Assembly (NCBI GenBank): GCA_964626885.1
Contig: CAZVJA010000001.1
Coordinates: 25,158 to 89,157, forward strand
DNA: 64,000 bases
DNA from: CAZVJA01 sp964626885
GTDB taxonomy: Bacteria > Planctomycetota > Planctomycetia > Planctomycetales > Planctomycetaceae
Direction of reading: 5' to 3'
Position 1 is the first letter of the stretch; every line of letters starts with the position of its first letter. Position numbers and translations under genes: made by a program. The notes beneath the pieces were generated by a model that did no database searches, was not told where the DNA came from, and was given only the letters and a program-made list of their open reading frames with translations. Of this stretch, positions 26,288 through 33,084 are shown piece after piece.

Positions 26288-26962
26288 TCATTCCAATAGG
26301 GCGAGAAATCTTGCTGCGTCGGCGAAGTTATCGAACAGCTCGTCGGGAGAGTTCTGTTGCAATTGTTCGGCGGAAAACTGCCCCGTGGACACCACCACGA
26401 CGCGGGCATCGATTGCCCGAGCGCAGCGAATATCGGCCGGAGTGTCACCGATGACCCACAGACGCTCGCGATCAAACGAACCATTGCATTGTCGATGAAC
26501 TTCTTCCAGTGCTTCGCGAGCGACGTCGTCCCGGTCGAGATACCGGTCGCCGAAGCCGCCGAATTCAAAATGGCGATGCAGTCCAAAATGTCCCAGTTTG
26601 AGTTTTGCTCCTTCGCGAAAGTTTCCGGTGAGGAGTCCCAGCAGAACATCCTCGCGCCGGCTTAATTCTTCCAGCAAAAGCTCGACGCCGGGGAGAATCA
26701 GCCCGTCCCGCTGTGCCAGATGCAACGGAAGCTGCCGCAGATACTCGGCGTAGAACCGCGCGAGCGCTTCCTCCTCGACCGGAATATTGTGAAAACGGAA
26801 GATATCGAGCGCGATGGCGCGGTCGGTTCGTCCCGCGGTGTTCAACCCTTCGACCAGCCGCGTGGTGCCGAACTCGACCTCCATCGCGGCTTCCATGGCC
26901 GCTTGACCGGCCCCCCCGCTGTTCAGTAATGTGCCGTCGATGTCAAATAAGCAAATGTGCAT
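26288..26962 (-). CDS. HAD-superfamily phosphatase (phosphoglycolate-phosphatase-like)
   Basis: 224 residues. Motif I is LFDIDGTLLNSGG (DxDGT at 7-11), motif II is in LGLLTGNF, and motif III/IV is VIGDTPADIRCARAIDAR. The helical cap (FHNIPVEEEALARFYAEYLR) is of the Gph/beta-phosphoglucomutase kind. Start ATG 26962 puts motif I at the proper distance. It is divergent from the oxidoreductase gene. The substrate is not predictable; dephosphorylation of a small sugar or glycolate phosphate is the family norm. Confidence 0.9.
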   Translation of the reverse strand: MHICLFDIDGTLLNSGGAGQAAMEAAMEVEFGTTRLVEGLNTAGRTDRAIALDIFRFHNIPVEEEALARFYAEYLRQLPLHLAQRDGLILPGVELLLEELSRREDVLLGLLTGNFREGAKLKLGHFGLHRHFEFGGFGDRYLDRDDVAREALEEVHRQCNGSFDRERLWVIGDTPADIRCARAIDARVVVVSTGQFSAEQLQQNSPDELFDNFADAARFLALLE

Positions 26963-27075
26963 GAAGTGTTCATTCTCGCGAAAATCCACCGGTTTCCGAC
27001 AAGGCTCACTGTAGCAGCCGAGCCTCGTTTCGGGAATCAAACCCGCCGGCCCGCGAACCCGGCCAGGGCGACCCA

Positions 27076-28077
27076 ATGACTCAGCACAATACCACTTTAC
27101 CGCGCCAATTCGCGATCCTCGGATGTGGCCGCATGGGACGGACGCATGCCGAACGGCTGGCGAAGGACGGTCGGGGGGAAGTTGTCGCGTTGTTCGACAC
27201 CGCCCGTTCCGCGGCCGAGCAGCTTCAAAATGAGGTCGCGCCGAAGGCTCGGGTGTTCGACACTTTTGAAGAGCTGATGGCTGCCAAGCGGGCCGATGCG
27301 GTCATCATCTGCACGCCGACCCTTGAGCATTTTGCGCAGGCGACTGCCTGCCTGGAGCAGGGACTCGACGTTTTGTGTGAGAAACCTCTTGCGGCAACGC
27401 GTGCCGAAATCGTTTCGCTGATTGAGGAGTGTCGACGACGAAGCGCGCGGCTGACTGTCGCTTATCAGCGGAGGTTTTGGAGCGCGTATCGCACCTTGCG
27501 CCGCGAGATTCTTTCTGGAGCGTGGGGCCAGGTCCATGCGGTGATGTCACACAACGCCGAGAACTGGCAGCAGGTCTACGGCGGGACATGGCGTGACGAT
27601 CCGCATGCCAACTGGGGAGGTTTCATCGGTGACGCCGGCAGTCATAAGATCGATGTCCTCTTTTATGTGACCGGACGAGCGCCGATGGAAGTCTTCGCGC
27701 GATGCGACAATCGCGGCAGCCGCGTGGAGGTTGCCGCGGGGGTTTCGGCCACTTGCGACAACGGCGCACTGCTGACGATGGACTTCATCGGGAATGCGCA
27801 GCACTTCGGGGAGCATCTGCATATTCACTGTGACAAAGCCGATTTTATCGTGCAGGGGTATACGCTTTGGATAGTCCGCGACCAGGGGATGGAACGATTC
27901 GAGCCCCTTGCTCCCGAGACGGACCCGGTTGCGGGGTTCCTCGATTACCTCTGTGATGGAGGCGAGAATCCTGCTCCTCCCGACTGCGCGCTGCCGGTGT
28001 TCGATTTCACACAGGCCATTTTAGCATCGAACAGGACGGGACGCGCTGTCTCCGTCGATGAGGCAAAGTTACTGTGA
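27076..28077 (+). CDS. Gfo/Idh/MocA family oxidoreductase
   Basis: 333 residues. The N-terminal Rossmann fold binds NAD(P) through FAILGCGRMGRTHAERL (12-28); VDVLCEKPLA-type sequence at 99-106 carries the family EKP motif (102-104). The C-terminal beta-sheet domain has GGFIGDAGSHKIDVLFYVTG with the catalytic D-x-x-x-H. Members oxidise or reduce sugars and inositols, or act as sugar dehydrogenases; here no specific substrate is indicated. The isomerase and phosphatase nearby may belong to the same carbohydrate chemistry, which is inference. Confidence 0.92.
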   Translation: MTQHNTTLPRQFAILGCGRMGRTHAERLAKDGRGEVVALFDTARSAAEQLQNEVAPKARVFDTFEELMAAKRADAVIICTPTLEHFAQATACLEQGLDVLCEKPLAATRAEIVSLIEECRRRSARLTVAYQRRFWSAYRTLRREILSGAWGQVHAVMSHNAENWQQVYGGTWRDDPHANWGGFIGDAGSHKIDVLFYVTGRAPMEVFARCDNRGSRVEVAAGVSATCDNGALLTMDFIGNAQHFGEHLHIHCDKADFIVQGYTLWIVRDQGMERFEPLAPETDPVAGFLDYLCDGGENPAPPDCALPVFDFTQAILASNRTGRAVSVDEAKLL

Positions 28078-28118
28078 CACGGGAGCGGGATTGGGAGAAA
28101 TGCCCCGCGAATCCGCCG

Positions 28119-28952
28119 TTAGATTAACGCCGGCTCTTCGTCCTGGTGCGACGGAACCTGCGGCAATTCCGCCGTGACATCTTCGACCGCTTCGGCCAAG
28201 ACGGTTCCACCCGATCGAACCAGACCGGTCAGAATCAGCAGATCACAGACGCGATTGATCTCGCGCGGAAGACCACGCGTGCGTCGATACACCGCCATCA
28301 TCGCAGCCGGTTCGAGCGAAGCACCCGAGAAACCGGAAGCTTGCAGGCGATACGCCACATAGCGGCTTGTTTCCAGCGCGTCGAACGGCCACAACTCGAT
28401 GCGTAGATCGGAGAGTTCGGAAACCAGACCGGCCGCGCAGCAATCCTCGAGCGAACGGGCCGCGAAGAGCAGGGTCAAATGACCGTGAGAATATTCGGCC
28501 AGCTTCATCAATCGATCAAGGCCGAGTGCACAACTCGCGTCCGCCCGATCGAGATGATCGAGAATCAGTACCCCGGGAGTTCTGCAGAGCGACAGCCCCC
28601 GCACGTGATCCTGAATCGCACGCCATGTCTGCAAAGCGGAATCGTCGGACCAAGGGCCGAGTCTCCAACAGGCGGAGATGTGCGCCGGCAGATCTTCCGC
28701 GACAAGGCCGCGCAGGTCGACGAGGCCGGCTTGTTGAAGTCCCCGTTCCCGAAGCTCGTGAAGGAAGACTTCCCACAGCAGGGATTTGCCGGTGCCGGCT
28801 GGGCCGGTGAGCAATCCGCAGGGACGACGATTCTCAACCAGATATGCCAGGCGGGACAGAACCTCTTCATGAGCCGGACTGGAGAAATAGCCCGAGTGAT
28901 CCCCAGGGCGGGAAAGACGGAGCGAGGAGGTTCCTGGGTGGCGAGTGGCCAT
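28119..28952 (-). CDS. ExeA/GspA-like AAA ATPase
   Basis: 277 residues. GYFSSPAHEEVLSRLAYLVE precedes a Walker A, LLTGPAGTGKSLLWEVF (GPAGTGKS at 50-57). Walker B is GVLILDHLDRAD. The arginine-finger region and a small helical domain follow (RRTRGLPREINRVCDLLILTG), the signature of the ExeA/GspA and TniB/MuB-like group. Canonical ExeA is a membrane partner of the type II secretion secretin; this copy has no membrane helix or peptidoglycan-binding domain and no secretion genes alongside, so it is an orphan. Confidence 0.85.
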   Translation of the reverse strand: MATRHPGTSSLRLSRPGDHSGYFSSPAHEEVLSRLAYLVENRRPCGLLTGPAGTGKSLLWEVFLHELRERGLQQAGLVDLRGLVAEDLPAHISACWRLGPWSDDSALQTWRAIQDHVRGLSLCRTPGVLILDHLDRADASCALGLDRLMKLAEYSHGHLTLLFAARSLEDCCAAGLVSELSDLRIELWPFDALETSRYVAYRLQASGFSGASLEPAAMMAVYRRTRGLPREINRVCDLLILTGLVRSGGTVLAEAVEDVTAELPQVPSHQDEEPALI

Positions 28953-29012
28953 GGGGTGAATGGTTTCCGGGGCGGAGCGCTACGTCACTGCAACTGATAT
29001 AATCGGCAGCAT

Positions 29013-29025
29013 TGTTCAGTGAACA
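29013..29025. promoter_or_regulatory. 13-bp palindrome in the exeA-like/rsmE divergent region
   Basis: TGTTCA-G-TGAACA is a perfect inverted repeat. It lies 10 bp from a TATAAT at 28998-29003 in the region between divergent starts. It may be a protein-binding site; nothing else supports this. Confidence 0.25.
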
Positions 29026-29142
29026 TGATGCGGGTCTGGCTTCCCACCGAATGCATTTTCGATTTCGCGAACCGCGAGGTTTGGGATGTAATGCGGGATT
29101 TCTCGTAAACTGTTGTTGGAACACATTTTACAGGCGGTGATT

Positions 29143-29904
29143 GTGCCCGATCGATTCTTTGCTCCCGTGTCATTCGATGAGAAAACCGTGCGGCTGGAAG
29201 GTCCGGAAGCCCGCCACATGCAGGTCGTCCTCCGGTTACGGGCGGGGGACGAAGTGGTTTTGTTCGACGGCGAAGGGACCGAAGCCACGGCCACGATCGT
29301 GAGCATGAAGAAGAATGAGGTTGAACTGCGTATCGAACAGGTGCGGCCAGACCCTCCCGATCGGTCTCCCCGAATTGTGCTGGCGACCGCTGTTCCAAAA
29401 GGAGAGCGATTTCGCTGGCTGGTCGAAAAGAGCGTGGAATTGGGGGTGGACCGGCTGATTCCACTAAACACCGCGCGGAGCGTCGTTGATCCCCGCGAAA
29501 CACGGCTGGATAAGCTCCGAACCTTGGTGATTGCAGCCTGCAAGCAGTCGAGGCGGAATCGCCTGATGCGCATTGAACCGAGCATATCCTGGACTGAATT
29601 GATCGCGCAATACACCCGGCCGCGCGATGAACAATCCGAGGGAATCCCGCGAACGATTATCATCGCCGATCCGTCAGGAGTGCCGGTCTCTCGCGAGTTG
29701 ACGCTGCTTGGAGAACCGACAATCCAGCAGGCGCACAAGCGAGAGATCCTGCTGATTGTTGGTCCGGAAGGTGGGTTTTCCGCGGAGGAACTTCGCCTGG
29801 CACGAGAATCCGGTGCGAAATTGGTGTCGTTGGGAAGTCAAATTCTGCGGATTGAAACGGCTGCGATTGCCCTGGCGGCCCTCTTTTCCCGTGGAATTGA
29901 CTGA
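29143..29904 (+). CDS. rsmE: 16S rRNA m3U1498 methyltransferase RsmE
   Basis: 253 residues from GTG 29143, preceded by AGGCGG. It methylates N3 of U1498 in 16S rRNA. The N-terminal PUA-like domain shows HMQVVLRLRAGDEVVLFDGE; the SPOUT domain shows VPKGERFRWLVEKSVELGVD, CKQSRRNRLMRIEP, LLIVGPEGGFSAEEL and LVSLGSQILRIETAAIAL, the knot that holds SAM. Two TTG codons (29113, 29116) and a GTG (29137) in frame are alternative starts that would add only a few residues. Confidence 0.95.
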   Translation: MPDRFFAPVSFDEKTVRLEGPEARHMQVVLRLRAGDEVVLFDGEGTEATATIVSMKKNEVELRIEQVRPDPPDRSPRIVLATAVPKGERFRWLVEKSVELGVDRLIPLNTARSVVDPRETRLDKLRTLVIAACKQSRRNRLMRIEPSISWTELIAQYTRPRDEQSEGIPRTIIIADPSGVPVSRELTLLGEPTIQQAHKREILLIVGPEGGFSAEELRLARESGAKLVSLGSQILRIETAAIALAALFSRGID

Positions 29905-29975
29905 CCGCTTACGTCGATGCGATTTTCGTCCATGACGTGTACTTAAACAGGGGGAGTCGGTCACGAATTCTCACA

Positions 29976-30004
29976 TTGACTTTTCAAAGCACGCTCAATA
30001 TAGT
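29976..30004 (+). promoter_or_regulatory. Near-consensus sigma-70 promoter for the BON gene
   Basis: TTGACT (29976-29981), exactly 17 bp, TATAGT (29999-30004): ten of twelve positions match consensus, the best promoter in the window. Transcription should start near 30011, giving a leader of about 170 nt. Confidence 0.65.
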
Positions 30005-30050
30005 GCGGTTGTCCCTGTCAAGACGGCAGGCCTATTCACGGCTAAGACAG

Positions 30051-30084
30051 CCCTTCCGCAAAACAGATCGCGGAAGGGTTTTTT
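30051..30084 (+). terminator. Intrinsic terminator-like hairpin 1
   Basis: Nine perfect base pairs, CCCTTCCGC with GCGGAAGGG, around a 10-base loop, followed at once by six T. It could also end rsmE read-through. Confidence 0.75.
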
Positions 30085-30116
30085 GTTTTCCGTCACAATC
30101 TCCACGGTCAAGACGG

Positions 30117-30158
30117 CCCCCTGATGTCTCCCAAGTCATCAGCGGGGTCCTTTTTTTT
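30117..30158 (+). terminator. Intrinsic terminator-like hairpin 2
   Basis: CCCC plus CTGATG pairs with CATCAG plus GGGG, one bulged C, 10-base loop, then after TCC a run of eight T. It ends 24 bases before the BON gene's ATG, so it must be bypassed for that gene to be made. Confidence 0.7.
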
Positions 30159-30182
30159 CTCCCCCGCGCCGGAGAGAGTTCG

Positions 30183-30494
30183 ATGCAAGTAACAACGATG
30201 ATCCCTCAACGAAATGCAGAAACCAGTTCCGCCTGCGAGAAACCGGGAACCTCGTTCCTCGATGCGCAGGCAAATTCGCCTGTCGCGATGGCTGCACTAC
30301 GGTCTCTGGAAGCGAGTTCGTACAAGCTGCTGAAGCAGATCAAATGCGAAGAACGTGAAGGAGCGCTCCTGCTTCGCGGAACGGTGCCGAGCTACTTTCT
30401 GAAGCAGATGGCGCAGACGGTTGTGCAGGGAGTTCCAGGAGTTCTGGAAATCTCTAACCGCATTGATGTGACTTCCACTTCTTCATCTCGCTGA
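30183..30494 (+). CDS. Small BON-domain protein
   Basis: 103 residues from ATG 30183, with GGAGAG upstream. The first 40 residues are polar and probably flexible; the rest is a single BON (OsmY/nodulation) domain: LEASSYKLLKQIKCEEREGA, LLLRGTVPSYFLKQMAQTVV, and GVPGVLEISNRIDV. There is no signal peptide, so it is cytoplasmic unless exported in another way. BON domains bind phospholipid or carbohydrate in known cases. Small stand-alone BON proteins are common in planctomycetes. Expression seems governed by the leader described above. Confidence 0.8.
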   Translation: MQVTTMIPQRNAETSSACEKPGTSFLDAQANSPVAMAALRSLEASSYKLLKQIKCEEREGALLLRGTVPSYFLKQMAQTVVQGVPGVLEISNRIDVTSTSSSR

Positions 30495-30677
30495 CCCAAA
30501 TCCAAATCTCCAAGTTTTCCACGGATGGCCCATGGTTTTCCGCAACCTGAGATGCCTTGTGGACATCGAATGAATTGGAACGCGAGACGGGGAGTTCCAG
30601 GTGATGACGAAACCAAACAGGCCAAAGTTGAGCAAACTCGACGCTTTTATTCACCCGCAGATTGGATAGCAGACACC

Positions 30678-30911
30678 ATGAAGACATCGACATTGGAACG
30701 CCCGAAAGCCTTTGATAAATCGACGATCGCCGAGCTTTCGGTTTCGCAGATCAAACGGATGAGCCGTCACGACCTGATCGGTCTGATTCGCGCACTTTCC
30801 CCGCCGTTTCTGTCCCGCGAGATGCTCGACCGCATTGAGGACAGAAACCACGAGGAACTGGAGCGGATCGTCTACCTGTGCCGCCGCTGCTGCAGACAGC
30901 AAGGCTATTGA
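30678..30911 (+). CDS. Small conserved-looking hypothetical protein
   Basis: 77 residues from ATG 30678; the frame extends upstream to 30525 but that part is not convincing. Mainly helical and charged: STIAELSVSQIKRMSRHDLI, GLIRALSPPFLSREML and a C-terminal ELERIVYLCRRCCRQQGY with a C-x-x-C-C cluster. No signal peptide or membrane segment. The pattern suggests a small regulatory or adaptor protein, but I do not recognise it. It follows the BON gene by 183 bp on the same strand; a weak hairpin at 30927-30950 lies after its stop. Confidence 0.6.
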   Translation: MKTSTLERPKAFDKSTIAELSVSQIKRMSRHDLIGLIRALSPPFLSREMLDRIEDRNHEELERIVYLCRRCCRQQGY

Positions 30912-30956
30912 GGCCGCACCGAAACCTTGAAAGGCGCGTCGTGCCTTCAAGAGGAT

Positions 30957-31409
30957 TTACGGAGAAGCCGGCGCCGAAGGTTGCTCTGCAGGCTGTGTCC
31001 CCTCAGCGGTGATCCAAGGGCGAAGCTTCTCCAGTGTTTTTGACCCGATTCCCTGCACCTGCTTCAATTCGTCGACCGATTGAAATGGTCCGTTTTGTTC
31101 GCGGTATGCGACGATTCGTCGCGCCAACTGATCTCCCACGCCGGGAAGTTGCGTCCATTCGATCCAGTTCGCCTGATTGATGTCGAGTCGAAATTCAAAC
31201 GGCCGCTGATCCTGACGTTCAATTTCGACTGGCCGCATGCCCCAGCCGCTGATCCATGCCCAATGTATCGCGATCAACGCGATTCCCAAAACGAGCAGCG
31301 TGCCGAACACGATCTGATCGCCGCGCCGCCAGCCGAAGAGAGGACGCGACGATTTTGGCAAATTGTTGGCGTCGGAACCCGGGAGCGGATTCTTCGGAAC
31401 GTCGGCCAC
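30957..31409 (-). CDS. ComEA-like helix-hairpin-helix membrane protein
   Basis: 150 residues from GTG 31409. A membrane helix (DQIVFGTLLVLGIALIAIHW, about 31-50) anchors a C-terminal HhH pair: LDINQANWIEWTQLPGVGDQ, LARRIVAYREQNG, then VDELKQVQGIGSKTLEKLRP. The two HhH motifs (LPGVG and VQGIG) bind DNA non-specifically; in competent bacteria ComEA captures incoming DNA. No other competence gene is nearby, so uptake is a suggestion only. The tail is Ala/Pro-rich. Confidence 0.85.
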   Translation of the reverse strand: MADVPKNPLPGSDANNLPKSSRPLFGWRRGDQIVFGTLLVLGIALIAIHWAWISGWGMRPVEIERQDQRPFEFRLDINQANWIEWTQLPGVGDQLARRIVAYREQNGPFQSVDELKQVQGIGSKTLEKLRPWITAEGTQPAEQPSAPASP

Positions 31410-31631
31410 AGGTACGGCCTCGGACGTAGAGGATGAACGAATCTGCGGCCGCGACGGGAGTGGCTCTGCTCTTGTCGGGCTCTCGCCGAAAAGAAAGAAA
31501 ACCGCCCCTTGCGGAACTGCACGCGTTTTTCAGACTAACGCAGGGAGGTACGCCCGATCAAGCGGGGTTCAACGGAAGGGGATGCAGGTCTGTTTGCCAC
31601 AATGGAGCGTCCAATGCCGTTCGACTCACCG

Positions 31632-32798
31632 TTACTCATCCCCCGGGGGCTTCGCGGCTTTTCGGACATCGTCATGCTCGTAGTAAGTGATGCGGACTGA
31701 CTTGTCCTTTTCCAGCGGCGTTCCGGGTTTGGGTTGCTGATCGTACACCCTATAAGCGAAGTCGTTGTTATTGGCCGTTTTTCCCGCTTCGTAGGAGACC
31801 CGGTAGCCTGCCTGCTTCAATTTCGCCTCGGCATCCCGTGCGTGCATCCGTGTCACGTCAGGTACCGTCCCGGGCTTGAAGCCGGCGCCTTGTTCCTGTG
31901 GAGGACCGGCGATATTCTCCTGCCGGATCATGTGTTTCGTGTAGCCGCGCAGCTTCGGCGCGAAAATGTTCTCGCCGACCAGCACCTTGAACAAGCTCTG
32001 CCGTTTGTTCTTTTCCATGTCGCGGAAGACGTAAACAGTCTCTTTGTTTCCGGAGGGATCTTCCAGCTTGACGGCTGCGGGGAGGAATTCCTGGATATCG
32101 AGTTGCAGCCAGGCGCGCCGCCAATTCTCCGCGTCGTGCCTGAGCAAGGGCTCGACTTCGAGCATCACGATGTTTCCGGATTTCTTTATGATCTTCATGC
32201 GATAGCGCTGCTTGGCTTTCTCCGGCGGCATGCCGAACAAAAACGGCAGGGGACCGTCCATGATGTTCGGCCCCTGCAATTCTTTGGGGATGGTGACGAT
32301 ATCGACACTTTTTTCCTTGTCGTCAATCTTTTGAATTTCGTTGCCGTTGCTGATCCATTTTTCGGGCGAAGCCGATTCGAGCTTGTAGGGTTGCCCGCTC
32401 TTTTTTCCGATCTGAGTCGAGACATCACCCTTCTCGATGACTCTCCCTTCGATGTCGATTCGCCCCTTACTGGGAGCTTCGTAATAGAACATCCCCTCCG
32501 CCCGTTTTTCCACTTCAAAGACTTTGTCGTACTCAAACCGGTAGTGGCGCCCTTGTAGCTTTTGGATCTTTTCCGTCGTGGTCGCCCAACTGCGCAGGAG
32601 CCGTTCGAGTTCGGGATCGACCTTCGGTTGTGCGGCCTGTTGCGCGACGCGCAGCTCGGGGGCGTTCAATCCATCACGATCTCGCCGTGCAGGGGCGGGA
32701 CGATCTTTTTGGGCGAGCAGCGGCGCCGTCCAGATTGCAAGAATGCCGGAACACAACAGCGCGAGACGCAACCCCTTCACAATCCGTTCGAGGCTCAT
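31632..32798 (-). CDS. TIGR03009 family exported protein with C-terminal PASTA domain
   Basis: 388 residues with a signal peptide (GLRLALLCSGILAIWTAPLLAQ). The centre matches the planctomycete-specific TIGR03009 family: EKWISNGNEIQKIDDKEK, GPLPFLFGMPPEKAKQRYRM and LQLDIQEFLPAAVKLEDPSG, an LolA/LolB-like beta-barrel. After about residue 310 comes a PASTA domain (GTVPDVTRMHARDAEAKLKQ, AYRVYDQQPKPGTPLEKD). PASTA domains bind muropeptide or beta-lactam-like ligands. The combination suggests an envelope lipid- or wall-binding role, by inference. Confidence 0.85.
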   Translation of the reverse strand: MSLERIVKGLRLALLCSGILAIWTAPLLAQKDRPAPARRDRDGLNAPELRVAQQAAQPKVDPELERLLRSWATTTEKIQKLQGRHYRFEYDKVFEVEKRAEGMFYYEAPSKGRIDIEGRVIEKGDVSTQIGKKSGQPYKLESASPEKWISNGNEIQKIDDKEKSVDIVTIPKELQGPNIMDGPLPFLFGMPPEKAKQRYRMKIIKKSGNIVMLEVEPLLRHDAENWRRAWLQLDIQEFLPAAVKLEDPSGNKETVYVFRDMEKNKRQSLFKVLVGENIFAPKLRGYTKHMIRQENIAGPPQEQGAGFKPGTVPDVTRMHARDAEAKLKQAGYRVSYEAGKTANNNDFAYRVYDQQPKPGTPLEKDKSVRITYYEHDDVRKAAKPPGDE

Positions 32799-33084
32799 GG
32801 GACTGACGATCCTTGTCAGAAGGGAAGCGGTACCGGAGTCGCCAGCGGCAGGTTCCGGCCCGTAAGATTGTCCTGCTCAATTCGCGAAAGAAAGCATCAT
32901 GTAAGACGTGATGCAGATATGACTTAAGGCGCAATGACTCTTTTGAGCGGCGGGATTGTAACAACTCACCCCAAATGGGGCTACCCCGGTTTACTCCCCG
33001 AATTGAGCCGGAAAAAAGCGAGGAGAGGGCAATCTCGTCGTGCCCCGACGGCACATCGCAGATCGATTGTTTGGACCTGAGCCG
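32799..33084. other. Gap between TIGR03009 and EF-hand genes
   Basis: 286 bp, both flanking genes on the minus strand. I see no open frame, RNA or convincing promoter. A small CCCC-N4-GGGG dyad is present near 32970 but it lacks a T run. Confidence 0.4.

Larger units (their letters stand above)
30011..30182 (+). ncRNA. BON-gene leader RNA with two terminator-like hairpins
   Basis: The stretch between the promoter and ATG 30183 holds two intrinsic-terminator-like hairpins in series (30051-30084, 30117-30158) and an 11-base direct repeat, GTCAAGACGGC, at 30017-30027 and 30107-30117, with a variant GCTAAGACAGC at 30041-30051. Most transcripts should stop at the first hairpin, producing a short RNA of about 70 nt. 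It could be an attenuator or a free small RNA; no known riboswitch class is recognised. Confidence 0.5.

Noticed and set aside
30927..30950. Hairpin TTGAAAGGC/GCCTTCAA as a terminator after the 77-residue gene
   Set aside because: It has one bulge and no T run; too weak to list as a terminator.
31497..31525. Short CCGC/GCGG stem with a T-rich tail on the minus strand after the TIGR03009 gene
   Set aside because: Only four base pairs; not separable from chance.
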